Source: Bacteroidota bacterium (GTDB lineage: Bacteria; Bacteroidota; Bacteroidia; Chitinophagales; Saprospiraceae). From it: a stretch of 64,000 bases of DNA. The stretch covers positions 109,180-173,179 of the forward strand of contig PZPC01000002.1 in the NCBI GenBank assembly GCA_003045895.1. The letters are read 5' to 3'. This document shows positions 32,316 to 42,598 of this stretch, piece by piece (position 1 is the first letter of the stretch; each line of letters opens with the position of its first letter). A program made the translations under genes and the position numbers. The notes beneath the pieces were generated by a model that saw only the letters and a list, made by a program, of their open reading frames with translations, did not search any database and was not told the origin of the DNA.

Positions 32316-35300
32316 CTAACGCTTCACCACCGCCTTCACCACCACCTCGTCCGGCAATTCCAGTTCTTCGCCAGCGCTGGCATCGCCCATAACCAGGGTG
32401 TCTGCTAAAACCTCTCCCTTGATGTAGTCGCCAAAGCTCGCTATGGCGGCCGCTACAGCCGGATGCTCGCCGAGCGTCACGTGGATGCGGTCGGTGACGT
32501 TGAAGTCGCTGTTCTTGCGTATATTCTGGATGCGGTTGACCAGTTCCCGGGCCATCCCTTCGGCGGCCAATGCTTCGGTAATGGTTACGTCCAACGCGAC
32601 GGTCAGTTTGCCATCGGTGGCAATTTTCCAACCCGGAATATCTTCGGTGCTGATTTCAAAATCTTCCATCAGCAATTCGAAGGTGCCTTCGGGTAGGGTC
32701 AATTGGTAACGCCCTGCTTTTTCCAGGGTCGCAATATCGTCCTGCGTAAACAGGTTGATGGCGCCCGCCACCGCTTTCATGTCCTTACCCAGGCGCTTGC
32801 CCAGGGTTTTGAAGTTGGGTTTGATGCGCTTTTTCAGGAACCCACCGTCCTCATCGCGCAGGTAAGCGACTTCCTTCACATTGACCTCGGCCAGGATCAG
32901 TTCTTTGATCGCTTCGACCTCCTGTTCAAAGGCGGTATCGAGCACCGGCAGTAGGATTTTTTGCAAGGGCTGGCGCACGCGGATGGTATCCTTTTTGCGG
33001 ATACTCAGCACCAGGCTCGCGATGCGCTGGGCGTAATCCATGCGGTGCTCCAGGGCCAGGTCGATGAGTTGGCGGTCGGCTTCCCGCAAAAGGGTCAGGT
33101 GAACCGACTCGGGGGCCGTGCTGTGCTGTCCACTGCGGACGAGGTTCCGGTACAGCCAGTCGGAGAAGAATGGTGCTACCGGTGACATCAGCTGGGCCGT
33201 CACCACCAGGCATTCGTAGAGGGTTTCGTAGGCCGCTTGTTTATCGGCGTTCATTTCACCTTTCCAGAACCGGCGGCGGCACAAACGCACGTACCAGTTG
33301 CTCAGGTGCTCGTCGACAAACTGGTCGATGGCGCGGCAGGCTTTGGTGGGTTCGTAGTCGGTCAGTTGCTGACGCACTTCCTGGATGAGGCTGTTCAGCT
33401 TGGAAATAATCCAGCGGTCAATCTCCGGGCGTTCCGCAACCGGAGTTGCTGGCTGCACGCCGGGTGTCCACTGGTCGATATTGGCGTAAAGCGCAAAAAA
33501 GCCATAGGTATTAAAGAGCGTACCAAACAGTTTGCGACGCACTTCCTCGATGCCTTCCACGTCGAAGCGGAGGTTGTCCCAGGGGTCGCTGTTGGCCATC
33601 ATGTACCAGCGGGTAGCATCGGCGCCGTACTGTTGCAAGGTTTCGAAAGGATCCACGCCATTGCCCAGGCGCTTCGACATTTTCTGTCCGTTTTTATCCA
33701 GCACCAGGCCGTTGGACACCACGTTCTGGAAAGCCACCGTATCGTAGGCCATGGTGGCAATGGCGTGGAGGGTATAAAACCAGCCCCGCGTTTGATCTAC
33801 CCCCTCGGCAATGAAATTGGCCGGGAAGCTTTGCTCAAATGGCGTATTGAAAGGCCGCTCATCGCCAGCGGCCAGCTTGTCGTAGTCGAGGCCCCACTGT
33901 GCGTAGGGCATGGAGCCGGAATCGAACCAGACGTCGATGAGGTCCAGTTCGCGGGTCATCTGCTGCCCGTCGTCACTCACGAGAATCACCTCGTCGATGT
34001 AGGGACGGTGCAGGTCCTGGGGCACTTCCTGTTGCAAGCCCAAGGCGGTATTGGCCCGGGCCACTTCGCGCGTCAGCTCGGGGATGGAACCTACGCATTT
34101 TTCTTGTTTGCCATCTTCGGTGCGCCAAATCGGCAGCGGAATCCCCCAGAAGCGCGAACGGCTCAGGTTCCAGTCCTGCAGGTTCTCCAACCACTTCCCG
34201 AAGCGACCCTCGCCGGTGCTGGCGGGCTTCCAGTTGATGGTCTGATTCAGTTCGTACATGCGCTCCTTGTAGTCGCTGGCGCGAATAAACCAGCTGTCCA
34301 GGGGGTAGTACAAAACCGGGCGGTCCGTGCGCCAGCAATGGGGGTAGCTGTGGAGGTATTTTTCCGAATGGAAAAGCTTGTTTTCTTCTTTCAGTTTGAT
34401 GACAATGTCGGCATCGGTGGGCCGCTCTTCTACCTGGCCGTAGTCTTTGACGTAGCGTCCCGCAAAATCGGTGACTTCACTTACGAATCGGCCCTGCTTG
34501 TCGACCAGGGGCATGGGGTTGCCGTGTTCGTCCTTGACCAGCAAAGCTGGAATATCGTTTTGTTTGGCCACCCGCATGTCATCCGCACCAAAGGTAGGCG
34601 CAATGTGGACAATGCCAGTGCCGTCTTCGGTGCTCACGAAGTCGCCCACCACTACCCGAAAGGCATCCCCCTCGGGTTGCACGTAGGGCATGAGTTGTTC
34701 GTAGCGGGTGCCCGCCAGCTCGGCGCCGGTCATTTCGGCTACGATCTCGGCGTAGGGATAGGGCTTGTTGCCCGGCGTGGCATCGGCGGCCGTCATGTCG
34801 GGTTTGGCTTCCGAGAAGTAGGCCGACAGGCGGTCTTTGGCCATAATGACCAGGGCGGGTTCCTGGGTGTAACGGTTGAAGGTCCGCACTTTCACGTAGA
34901 CGATGTTTTGCCCTACCGCCAGGGCGGTGTTCGAGGGCAACGTCCAGGGGGTAGTGGTCCAGGCCAGGATGTATTCGTTGTCTGTACCCTGGATTTTGAA
35001 CTGCGCAACGGCGGAAATATCACGAATTTCCTTGTAGGCACCCGGCATATTCAGCTCGTGCGAACTCAGCCCCGTGCCCGCCGCCGGAGAATAAGGCTGA
35101 ATGGTGTACCCTTTGTAGAGCAGCCCTTTGGTGTGCAGGCGCTGCAGCAGGAACCAGACGGATTCAATGTAGCTGTTTTCGTAGGTAATGTAAGGATGTT
35201 CCAGGTCGACCCAGTAGCCCATTTTGCGGGTCAGATCATCCCAGATGTCTTTGTAGCGCATGACGGTTTCCCGGCATTTTTGGTTGTACTGATCCACCGT

Positions 35301-35630
35301 GATCGACCGGCCGATGTCGTCTTTGGTGATGCCCAATTCTTTCTCCACACTCAACTCGATCGGCAGGCCATGGGTGTCCCACCCTCCCTTGCGGTCTACC
35401 CGCTCGCCGAGCAGCGTATGGAAACGGCAAAAAATATCTTTGATGGCCCGGCCCATCACGTGGTGGATGCCGGGCAAACCATTGGCCGATGGTGGGCCTT
35501 CGTAGAAGACGTAACTTTTATCGGCGGGCCGCTGATCAACACTTTTGGTGAAAATGTCGTTTTCTTCCCAGAAACGGAGGATTTGCTGGTCGATTTCCGG
35601 GAGGTTGAGCTGTTTAAAGGTTGCGTACAT
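32316..35630 (-). CDS. ileS: Isoleucyl-tRNA synthetase
   Basis: Class I synthetase, 1104 residues, longer than the ~940 of the E. coli type and with the layout of the eukaryote-like type 2 IleRS: HIGH-like motif GLPGIHHVMGR near residue 55, editing domain with TTPWTLPSNTALAVG, NLSRSRFWGIPLPIW, and KMSKR in GQKMSKRLGNG. The C-terminal anticodon-binding region is long. Type 2 enzymes are often mupirocin-insensitive, which is a family property rather than something seen here. A -7 box lies just upstream. Confidence 0.97.
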   Translation of the reverse strand: MYATFKQLNLPEIDQQILRFWEENDIFTKSVDQRPADKSYVFYEGPPSANGLPGIHHVMGRAIKDIFCRFHTLLGERVDRKGGWDTHGLPIELSVEKELGITKDDIGRSITVDQYNQKCRETVMRYKDIWDDLTRKMGYWVDLEHPYITYENSYIESVWFLLQRLHTKGLLYKGYTIQPYSPAAGTGLSSHELNMPGAYKEIRDISAVAQFKIQGTDNEYILAWTTTPWTLPSNTALAVGQNIVYVKVRTFNRYTQEPALVIMAKDRLSAYFSEAKPDMTAADATPGNKPYPYAEIVAEMTGAELAGTRYEQLMPYVQPEGDAFRVVVGDFVSTEDGTGIVHIAPTFGADDMRVAKQNDIPALLVKDEHGNPMPLVDKQGRFVSEVTDFAGRYVKDYGQVEERPTDADIVIKLKEENKLFHSEKYLHSYPHCWRTDRPVLYYPLDSWFIRASDYKERMYELNQTINWKPASTGEGRFGKWLENLQDWNLSRSRFWGIPLPIWRTEDGKQEKCVGSIPELTREVARANTALGLQQEVPQDLHRPYIDEVILVSDDGQQMTRELDLIDVWFDSGSMPYAQWGLDYDKLAAGDERPFNTPFEQSFPANFIAEGVDQTRGWFYTLHAIATMAYDTVAFQNVVSNGLVLDKNGQKMSKRLGNGVDPFETLQQYGADATRWYMMANSDPWDNLRFDVEGIEEVRRKLFGTLFNTYGFFALYANIDQWTPGVQPATPVAERPEIDRWIISKLNSLIQEVRQQLTDYEPTKACRAIDQFVDEHLSNWYVRLCRRRFWKGEMNADKQAAYETLYECLVVTAQLMSPVAPFFSDWLYRNLVRSGQHSTAPESVHLTLLREADRQLIDLALEHRMDYAQRIASLVLSIRKKDTIRVRQPLQKILLPVLDTAFEQEVEAIKELILAEVNVKEVAYLRDEDGGFLKKRIKPNFKTLGKRLGKDMKAVAGAINLFTQDDIATLEKAGRYQLTLPEGTFELLMEDFEISTEDIPGWKIATDGKLTVALDVTITEALAAEGMARELVNRIQNIRKNSDFNVTDRIHVTLGEHPAVAAAIASFGDYIKGEVLADTLVMGDASAGEELELPDEVVVKAVVKR

Positions 35631-35655
35631 GCGAATATATTAGGCTGAGTGGGGG

Positions 35656-35663
35656 CAAAAGTA
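35656..35663 (-). promoter_or_regulatory. -7 box for ileS
   Basis: Minus strand reads TACTTTTG, a perfect TAnnTTTG, 25 nt before the ileS ATG, directly after the terminator of the upstream gene. Confidence 0.5.
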
Positions 35664-35668
35664 AAATA

Positions 35669-35705
35669 AAAAGCTCCGGCAGATGGCAATCTGTCGGAGC
35701 TTTTT
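35669..35705 (-). terminator. Intrinsic terminator of the cyclase gene
   Basis: Stem AAGCTCCGGCAGAT / ATCTGTCGGAGCTT (35671-35684, 35689-35702), one G-T style mismatch, GGCA loop, A-run on one side and T-run on the other. It separates the cyclase gene from ileS. Confidence 0.88.
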
Positions 35706-35800
35706 ATTCAGTATAAATCACATCCTACAGATCGCCGGGCGAGCTGCCAATAATGCTATTGATAATTAGGAACTGAAAATACTGCATCATGTAAAGGTAA

Positions 35801-38800
35801 TTATTTCTTCAGGGTTTCCAAACGTTGTTGATACAAGAAATAAGGCGTCGCGGCAGAAAGTTCCTCAAAGTAGCGAATAGCTTGCTGGCGGGCTACCTCG
35901 TCAGCGGGCAGCAGCCGGTAACGCAGGTAACTGGCTTCGGCGGTCTGCTCCTGGGTCAGGGGTTGCCGCTGCAGGTCATTTAACCTCAGCAAAGCCTCCG
36001 CGGTTTTACCATTCAGGTGCAAGGCGCGAATTTCGAGGGCATGGGCGTCAAAGAGCAGTTCGGGATTGCCGAGTTCCTCGGCCAGGGCCAGGGCTTCCTG
36101 TTCTACGGGCAGGAGTTCTTTGATCCGTTGCAGTTTGATCAGGACCAGTCCTTTTTCGATAAGGCTGGCACACAGCACAATTTTGTGGCTGATCTTGCGG
36201 GTCACTTCAATCGCGCGGTCGTAGAAGTGGAGACTGCGGTCGTATTCACCGATAAAGTAGAAAATATCGCCCAGGGTATTCACGGCTTTGGCAATGCCTT
36301 TCTGGTAGCCGAGTTCCTCGCAGATCATCAGGTTTTTCTGTATATAATCGATCGCGGGGTAGAAATGGCCCTGGAATTTGAGGAGGTCCCCGATGAGCCC
36401 CAGGGCAATAGCAATGCCTTGTTTGTCACCCAGTTCTTCGGTAATTTCCAAATCGCGGCGGAAGAGTTCCATGGCGCGTTCGTAGTCGCCCTGGTGCTGG
36501 ATAACCAGGCCCAGGGAGCCCATGGCAATGGAAACGAGTTGTTTGTTGCCCAACTCTTCGGCGAGCTGCAGGCCTTCTTCGTAACTTTTTCTGGCGGTCT
36601 GGTAATCGCCGTGTTCGTATTGTACGATGCCCAGGTTGACCAGCAGGATGGCCAGGCCTTGTTTGTGGTTGCGCTGGCGGTGGAGGGGCAGTTGCTCTTC
36701 CACAACGGCAATACCTTTGTCCAGTTGGCCCAGGTTCATGTAAGTCAGGGCCAGGTTGGCCACCACCTGGGCGCTGCCGGTAGAACCATCGGCCACGTAG
36801 CCTGTGGCGATGCTGCGTTCGAAGCATTCCTTGGCCAACGGGTACTCTCCCCGGCGCAGGTGCAGGTTGCCGAGGTTGCCATTGACTTTGGCAAAACCGA
36901 GGCGGTCGTCAATCGATTCAAATAAGCCGGAAGCCGTATTGAGATAGTGCAATGCGTCCTCATAATCGCCCCGGAGCAAGAGCAGGTTACCGAGGTGGTT
37001 ATTGACTTCGCCGATCATAACGACATCGCGGGAGTGTTTGGCCAGTTCCAGGGCTTTGGTGAAAGCCTCTTCCGAATCGTGCCAGTTGCCGATCAGTTCC
37101 AGCAGCTTGCCTCGTTTCAGGTGGGTTTTTATTTCATCGGCGGTATCGGCTTTGGCTCCCAGAAACTGCAGCAGTTTTTCGTAGTATTCCAGCGCCAGTT
37201 GGTTCTGGTAATTGCTGCGGGCAAAGTCGGCAGCTTTGCGCAGGTATTCACAGGTCTTATCGAAAACGCCGGCCTGTTCGTAGTGGAAGGCCAGGTCTAC
37301 GTACCGGTTTTCCAGTTGCCAGGGGTAGAGCCGCTCAATGGCTTCGGCAATGAGGCGGTGCAATTGTTTCAGGCGGGTGCGCAACTGCATGCTGTAGACG
37401 GCCTCGCGCAACAGGCTGTGGCGGAAAATGTAGCGCAGTTCGTTCATGGCCATCCAGATTTGCACCTGTTCGGCCGATTTTATTTCTTCTTTCAGCAGGG
37501 CGGGGCCCTGGAGGTAGCGCTCGGCAAAGATGCCCTGAGACCGCATGACTTCGGATAAAACCGATACCTCAAACTCGCGCCCGATCACTGCCGCAGCTTT
37601 GACGGTTTCCCGCACCTGCTCAGACAGGCGGTCAATTCTCGCCGTCAGAATGGCATTGATGGAATTGGATAATTTTACATTTTCATCCTTGATGGTCCAG
37701 CAGCCATCGGCCTGCTTGAGCAAACCACTTTCGGTAAAGTACTCCAGCATTTGCTCCAGGTAGAAAGGGTTGTTATTGGTGGTACGCAGCAGCAGCCGGT
37801 GGAACTCGTCGGTTATTTCGCCCCCCAATACCTCCTGGGCAAAATGTCGGACTGCCGCCGGTGGCAAGACATTGAGGTCAATTTCCAGATAAGGCAGCCC
37901 CAGCCGCTGCGCCGTATCGGCGGGAAGCGGATAAGGTTTGGAACCATCATCGCTGTACCGGGACGTGATGAGTAAGAGAATGGGATAATTTTGCATCTGC
38001 CGGGTCAGCTCCTGTACCAGTTCGATGGAGCTGTCATCGAGCCAGTGGCTGTCTTCCAGTTCTATCACCAGGGGGTTAACCAGGCTTTCGGCCAGCAGCA
38101 GGTTGATAATGGCCGAGATCGAATTTTGGTAGCGGCCTTTGGCATCCAGCTGATCCCAGAGCGAGTGTTCATCGGTGAGCCCGAGGAGCGCTGCCAGAAC
38201 GGAGCGCGTGCGTTCCAATTCCCGGATCGTTTGTTCGGTGATGGTAGAATCCGGGTGCCGGAGTTGCTGGATCAGGGTGCGGAAGCTGGCATCAAAATTA
38301 ACGCGGTTGACGAATTCGCGTTCCTCGGGGGATTGCTCAAAATAATTGCGCAGGAAATAGATAAACGGATTGAAGGGCTTGTGCAAAATTTGATCGGCCT
38401 GGCAAACAAACCAGTGCAGGTGGTTGCTCTCCAGGAGCAGCTTACGGACCTCAAAAGTAAGCCGACTTTTGCCCACCCCTGCTTCGCCAAAAATATAGGC
38501 AATGCCCGCATTTTTTTCCTGGTAGAGAGGTAGCGCAAAAGTACTGATCTGCTTCAACTCCTTCTCGCGGGCCACCAATTGACCGGTGTAGGTGGGCTTA
38601 ATATTGAAGTTGCGGCCCAGCAGTTTGTAGGTCGGCACATTGCCCTTGATGCCTTTGTATTTGATGTTGCCGGTGTGTAGAAAACGAAAGAAGGTCGCTT
38701 TTTGCACCTCCTCGTCCACGAGCACCTCGCCCCAGTCGGCGTTGCTCATCAGGCGGGCCGCCAGATTGACCCGATTACCTACACAGGCGTACTGGCAGCG

Positions 38801-39823
38801 TTCGGTTCCGCCCACAATACCCGTGTAGGCAGTACCGACGGTGATACCTACCCGGAAAAGCCAGTGGTGTTCTTCTTGTTTGGGGCGCAGTTCTTCCCGC
38901 AAGCTGAGGACAAATTCCAACGCGCGATCCACATTGTTCTCAAAAGCTACCGGCGCGCCAAAGAAAATGGTAATGACGCCGCCTTTATCGCCGAAATCGA
39001 TTTCCTTGAAATAACCAGAAAACGTGCTGAGTTGGCGAAGTACGATATTGGCAAAATGGTTGAGCTCGTTGTGATCGTTGATGCCCGAAAAGGACAGAAA
39101 GATGGAAACAACCGGGCGGAATTCTCCCTCTTGCTTGTAATCGACCACTGCTGCCGGCAAAAAAGCAAGCGCTGCTTCCCGGGTCAGTTCGTCGCATTGC
39201 AACGGCGGCGGAAAGCCGGTAACTTCAATGCTATTGGTCACGCGGTAAGCATCGTCGCCAACGGGTTCCAGGGTCAGCTCGTTATCGGGAAGTAAGGCCA
39301 GTAGGGCCCCGTCGATGACCACGTCCTGGTTTTCGGCCAGGGTTTGGCAGTAGGCACAACTGTCGATGGGTAACCCCCGAAAGTAATAAGCCAGTGGACC
39401 TTCCCCCACGATTCCCCAATTCACCAGCCCGTAGCTGAGGCCAAATTTGAGACCAATGGTGAACTTCCCGAACCGGTTTTTGCGGCGTTCAAAAAGTGCC
39501 CGGGCCATGGCGGCCGTTTGTACCAGGGCAACGGCGTTTTGCTCCTCGTCGTCGGCAGGAAAAATGGCGGTGAAAGCATCGCCGGCAAAGTAGGGGATAA
39601 AACCACCACGGGCGTAAACGAGCCGCACCAGCGGATCGAAGATCTCGTTGAGCACGTTAGACAACCGCTCGGCACCCGCGTGTCCTTCCCGCATCAGCCC
39701 CTCCGTAAGCGGGGTGAATCCCTTCAGATCAATAAACAGCGTATAGGCCAATAGCTGACCTTGCTGTTCGTTGGCTTGCCAGCGATCCTGAATAAAGTAC
39801 GGTATAAGATGTTTCACCTCCAT
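35801..39823 (-). CDS. Tandem class III cyclase - AAA NTPase - TPR protein (soluble adenylyl cyclase architecture)
   Basis: 1340 residues, no signal peptide. C1 domain (about 20-190) has both metal Asp (Asp32 in IDLKGF, Asp82 in AGDAF) but no transition-state Asn/Arg. C2 (about 230-400) lacks the first metal Asp (LSFSG) but has Asn353 and Arg357 (VNLAAR), so C1 and C2 together make one active site, as in mammalian sAC. The NTPase follows (Walker A GEAGVGKS near 446-453; Walker B LVIELEDSHW), then about ten TPRs from ~850 to ~1280. The base-selecting Lys and Thr of sAC appear as Glu274 and Ala346, so substrate (ATP or GTP) is open. Single-gene unit with terminator. Confidence 0.93.
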   Translation of the reverse strand: MEVKHLIPYFIQDRWQANEQQGQLLAYTLFIDLKGFTPLTEGLMREGHAGAERLSNVLNEIFDPLVRLVYARGGFIPYFAGDAFTAIFPADDEEQNAVALVQTAAMARALFERRKNRFGKFTIGLKFGLSYGLVNWGIVGEGPLAYYFRGLPIDSCAYCQTLAENQDVVIDGALLALLPDNELTLEPVGDDAYRVTNSIEVTGFPPPLQCDELTREAALAFLPAAVVDYKQEGEFRPVVSIFLSFSGINDHNELNHFANIVLRQLSTFSGYFKEIDFGDKGGVITIFFGAPVAFENNVDRALEFVLSLREELRPKQEEHHWLFRVGITVGTAYTGIVGGTERCQYACVGNRVNLAARLMSNADWGEVLVDEEVQKATFFRFLHTGNIKYKGIKGNVPTYKLLGRNFNIKPTYTGQLVAREKELKQISTFALPLYQEKNAGIAYIFGEAGVGKSRLTFEVRKLLLESNHLHWFVCQADQILHKPFNPFIYFLRNYFEQSPEEREFVNRVNFDASFRTLIQQLRHPDSTITEQTIRELERTRSVLAALLGLTDEHSLWDQLDAKGRYQNSISAIINLLLAESLVNPLVIELEDSHWLDDSSIELVQELTRQMQNYPILLLITSRYSDDGSKPYPLPADTAQRLGLPYLEIDLNVLPPAAVRHFAQEVLGGEITDEFHRLLLRTTNNNPFYLEQMLEYFTESGLLKQADGCWTIKDENVKLSNSINAILTARIDRLSEQVRETVKAAAVIGREFEVSVLSEVMRSQGIFAERYLQGPALLKEEIKSAEQVQIWMAMNELRYIFRHSLLREAVYSMQLRTRLKQLHRLIAEAIERLYPWQLENRYVDLAFHYEQAGVFDKTCEYLRKAADFARSNYQNQLALEYYEKLLQFLGAKADTADEIKTHLKRGKLLELIGNWHDSEEAFTKALELAKHSRDVVMIGEVNNHLGNLLLLRGDYEDALHYLNTASGLFESIDDRLGFAKVNGNLGNLHLRRGEYPLAKECFERSIATGYVADGSTGSAQVVANLALTYMNLGQLDKGIAVVEEQLPLHRQRNHKQGLAILLVNLGIVQYEHGDYQTARKSYEEGLQLAEELGNKQLVSIAMGSLGLVIQHQGDYERAMELFRRDLEITEELGDKQGIAIALGLIGDLLKFQGHFYPAIDYIQKNLMICEELGYQKGIAKAVNTLGDIFYFIGEYDRSLHFYDRAIEVTRKISHKIVLCASLIEKGLVLIKLQRIKELLPVEQEALALAEELGNPELLFDAHALEIRALHLNGKTAEALLRLNDLQRQPLTQEQTAEASYLRYRLLPADEVARQQAIRYFEELSAATPYFLYQQRLETLKK

Positions 39824-40097
39824 TGCTTCTTCTGGTCGTAGAAGGTATTAGAACGATGCGAATGCCCGCAAATTACAAAGATTTGTAAGCTCCTCCTTAT
39901 TTGTGGGGTTCTAAATCAAACCAATGCAACTTAACGACAAGGGGGTAGGTCTTTGATTAAAGACCTGTAACCGTTCATTTTTGCTGTAAGCTCACACCTT
40001 CCCGTGCCTCGCTGGCATCATAAGCTTGCTTTTGCAGGGCACCTTCCTGAAATTTGTGGTTAACCGTATTTTATTTTTGCGGCTGAAAGTATATTCC
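39824..40097. promoter_or_regulatory. Divergent interval with hairpin and -7 box
   Basis: Between the cyclase start and the DUF5916 start. A perfect 8-bp inverted repeat AGGTCTTT-gatt-AAAGACCT (39947-39966) without T-run may be an operator. TATTTTTG (40072-40079) is a perfect -7 box 18 nt before ATG 40098. No ORF. Confidence 0.5.
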
Positions 40098-42560
40098 ATG
40101 AAAACACGTCTATTTATCCTGTCTTTCTTGTTGGCTGCCAGCTGTTGGGCGGCTACCAATCCTGACCCACAGAAGAAAGTCACGACGGCAGCCTTTACCG
40201 AATTGGCCCCGAATATAGACGGTGTGCTCGACGAACCGGCCTGGCTGCTGGCCAGCCCCTCGGGTGATTTTATCCAGAACCGCCCAAATCCCGGTACCCA
40301 GCCCTCCCAGCGCACGGAAGTTAAAATACTTTACGACAATCAGGGCATTTACATTGGCGCTACCATCTACGATGACCAGCCCGACCGTATTTTACGCGAA
40401 TTGTCAGAACGAGACAACCTGGGCAATACTGATTGGTTCGGGGTTGTTATTGATGCCTATCGCGATGGTATTAATGGTTTCGGGTTCATCGTGACGGCAT
40501 CGAATGTACAACTGGATACTAAATATTCCAGCCAGGGGGAAGACGACAATTGGGATGCCGTCTGGGAAAGCAACGTAAATATCAACGAGGAAGGCTGGGT
40601 GGTAGAAATGCGGATTCCCTATGCTGCGTTGCGTTTCCCCTCCCTCGACGAGCAACTCTGGCACCTTAACTTTGTGCGCCAGGTGGCCCGCACAAAGGAG
40701 AAAAGCTTCTGGAGTGAAGTGAATCCTCAACTAGCCGGCTTTCTCAACCAATCCGGCTATTTAAAAGGTATCCAAAATATCAAATCACCGACCCGGCTGC
40801 AGGCTACCCCTTTTATTGCGGCTTACGGGCAGCAGCACCACGACGGCAACACCAGCCCACGCAACACCTACGGCCACAGCATCAACGGCGGCATGGATGT
40901 GAAATGGGGCCTATCCGATGCCTTTACCCTGGATCTTACCCTCATCCCGGATTTTGGCGAAGCCCAGTCGGATAACCAGGTCCTCAACCTTTCGCCGTTT
41001 GAAGTGCAGTTCAACGAAAACCGGCCCTTCTTTACCGAGGGAACGGAACTCTTCAGCAAAGGCAACCTCTTTTATTCCCGGCGGGTAGGTGGCCAGCCAC
41101 TTTACTACGATGCCATTTACGAACAGTATACCGAAGACCAGCTTGTCAGTAACCCCGGGGTTACCCAACTGTACAATGCCACAAAAATATCGGGCCGCAC
41201 CGCCAAAGGAACCGGCATCGGCTTTTTCAACGCCACGGCTGGCCGTACCTACGCTACCGTGCGCGACCCCGAACAAGGAGAACGATCGGTCCTCACCAAT
41301 CCGCTGACCAATTACAGTGTGTTCGTATTGGATCAAAATTTGGCCCACAATTCTTACGCAACGCTCATCAATACCACCGTGATGCGGGAAGGGGGTGCTT
41401 ACGATGCGAATGTAACCGGAACGGATTTTTTGCTGCGCAACAAAGCCAATAGCTACGCCGTCGGCGGGCGGGCTGCCATCAGCCAAAAATACCAGCCCGG
41501 TCAAACGGACCTCGGACATACCGTCGCCCTAAGGTTGCGCAAAACCAGTGGCAACGTCGAGGCAGGACTCAATTATTTAGAAGAAAGTGATACCTATGAT
41601 CCCAACGACCTGGGTTTTCTCTACAACAACAATGAACGGTCGGTGAGTGGTTTTGTAGAATACAACCGCTACGAATCTTTCGGTCGTTTCAACCGGGGTG
41701 GTTTAGGGCTTTACACGGAATACAATCGCCTTTTCAACCCCAATGTTTTTACCAATTGGGGGGCCAACGTATGGGCCTGGGCCGAGAGCAAGTCGTTCTG
41801 GAATTACAATATCTGGACCTACGTGTCACCAGGGAACAACTATGATTATTTCGAATCCCGACAAGCTGGTCGCCTGTGGAAGACCCCCGGGTCCGCTAGT
41901 AGCGGATTAAGCCTGAGCACCGACAGCCGCAAACGCTTACGCCTGGAATTCGACGGGAATTACTGGTCGGCTTTCGCACGGGAATGGTACAATGTTTCGG
42001 CCAGTATGGAGGCCCGTTACCGCTTCAGTGACCGTCTGAATGCCAATGTGTCGGTGGAACAAGGATTTAGTAAAAACGACATTGGCTACGTCAACGAAGC
42101 AACCGTGACGACCACGGATCCGGAAACCCAGGTAGCAACATCACGCCTCGACATTTTCTTTGGTCAGCGCGACCGCAAAACCATCGAAACGGCCCTGCGC
42201 ACCAACTACACCTTCCATGCCAATATGGTGCTCAGTTTTAGAATGCGTCACTATTGGTCGGCGGTAACCTATAATGCTTTCCACCAGCTCGGTGAAACGG
42301 GTGACCTGTTGCCAACCTCCTACACCGGGAGCCACGATGGTGATTTTGATGCCTTCAATATCGATTTGATCTACCGGTGGCGCTTTGCGCCGGGGTCGGA
42401 TATTTTTATCATCTGGAAGAACAGCCTCTACAGCAGTAGCGATGAAGTAGCTCCTACCTACCTGGAAAATTTGCAAGGTTTGTTTCGGGAACCCCAAGAC
42501 AACAGCATTTCGGTGAAAGTTATTTACTTTTTGGATTATGCGGCGCTAAAAGGACGTTAA
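40098..42560 (+). CDS. DUF5916 outer-membrane protein with CBM9-like N-terminal domain
   Basis: 820 residues from ATG 40098 with a signal peptide (MKTRLFILSFLLAASCWA). The N-terminal ~200 residues form the CBM9-like/DOMON domain (DGVLDEPAWLLA, VKILYDNQGIYIGATIYDD, WDAVWESNV). The rest is the DUF5916 beta-barrel-like region with NENRPFFTEGTELFSKGNLFYSRR split by strands rich in aromatic and Tyr/Asn residues. The C-terminus VKVIYFLDYAALKGR resembles a barrel end strand. Function of the family is not established; surface carbohydrate binding is plausible. Confidence 0.9.
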   Translation: MKTRLFILSFLLAASCWAATNPDPQKKVTTAAFTELAPNIDGVLDEPAWLLASPSGDFIQNRPNPGTQPSQRTEVKILYDNQGIYIGATIYDDQPDRILRELSERDNLGNTDWFGVVIDAYRDGINGFGFIVTASNVQLDTKYSSQGEDDNWDAVWESNVNINEEGWVVEMRIPYAALRFPSLDEQLWHLNFVRQVARTKEKSFWSEVNPQLAGFLNQSGYLKGIQNIKSPTRLQATPFIAAYGQQHHDGNTSPRNTYGHSINGGMDVKWGLSDAFTLDLTLIPDFGEAQSDNQVLNLSPFEVQFNENRPFFTEGTELFSKGNLFYSRRVGGQPLYYDAIYEQYTEDQLVSNPGVTQLYNATKISGRTAKGTGIGFFNATAGRTYATVRDPEQGERSVLTNPLTNYSVFVLDQNLAHNSYATLINTTVMREGGAYDANVTGTDFLLRNKANSYAVGGRAAISQKYQPGQTDLGHTVALRLRKTSGNVEAGLNYLEESDTYDPNDLGFLYNNNERSVSGFVEYNRYESFGRFNRGGLGLYTEYNRLFNPNVFTNWGANVWAWAESKSFWNYNIWTYVSPGNNYDYFESRQAGRLWKTPGSASSGLSLSTDSRKRLRLEFDGNYWSAFAREWYNVSASMEARYRFSDRLNANVSVEQGFSKNDIGYVNEATVTTTDPETQVATSRLDIFFGQRDRKTIETALRTNYTFHANMVLSFRMRHYWSAVTYNAFHQLGETGDLLPTSYTGSHDGDFDAFNIDLIYRWRFAPGSDIFIIWKNSLYSSSDEVAPTYLENLQGLFREPQDNSISVKVIYFLDYAALKGR

Positions 42561-42598
42561 AGACCAACGGGAGCAGCGAAAACCTCGGTTTTTTCGTT

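Noticed and set aside
33237..35648. 803-codon open frame on the plus strand
   Set aside because: Exactly antisense to ileS, which has all class I synthetase motifs; the plus-strand product shows no domain and low-complexity Val/Gly/His composition.
36017..36925. 302-codon open frame on the plus strand inside the cyclase gene
   Set aside because: Antisense of the TPR repeats; its Phe/Val/Gln-rich product mirrors the repeat codons.
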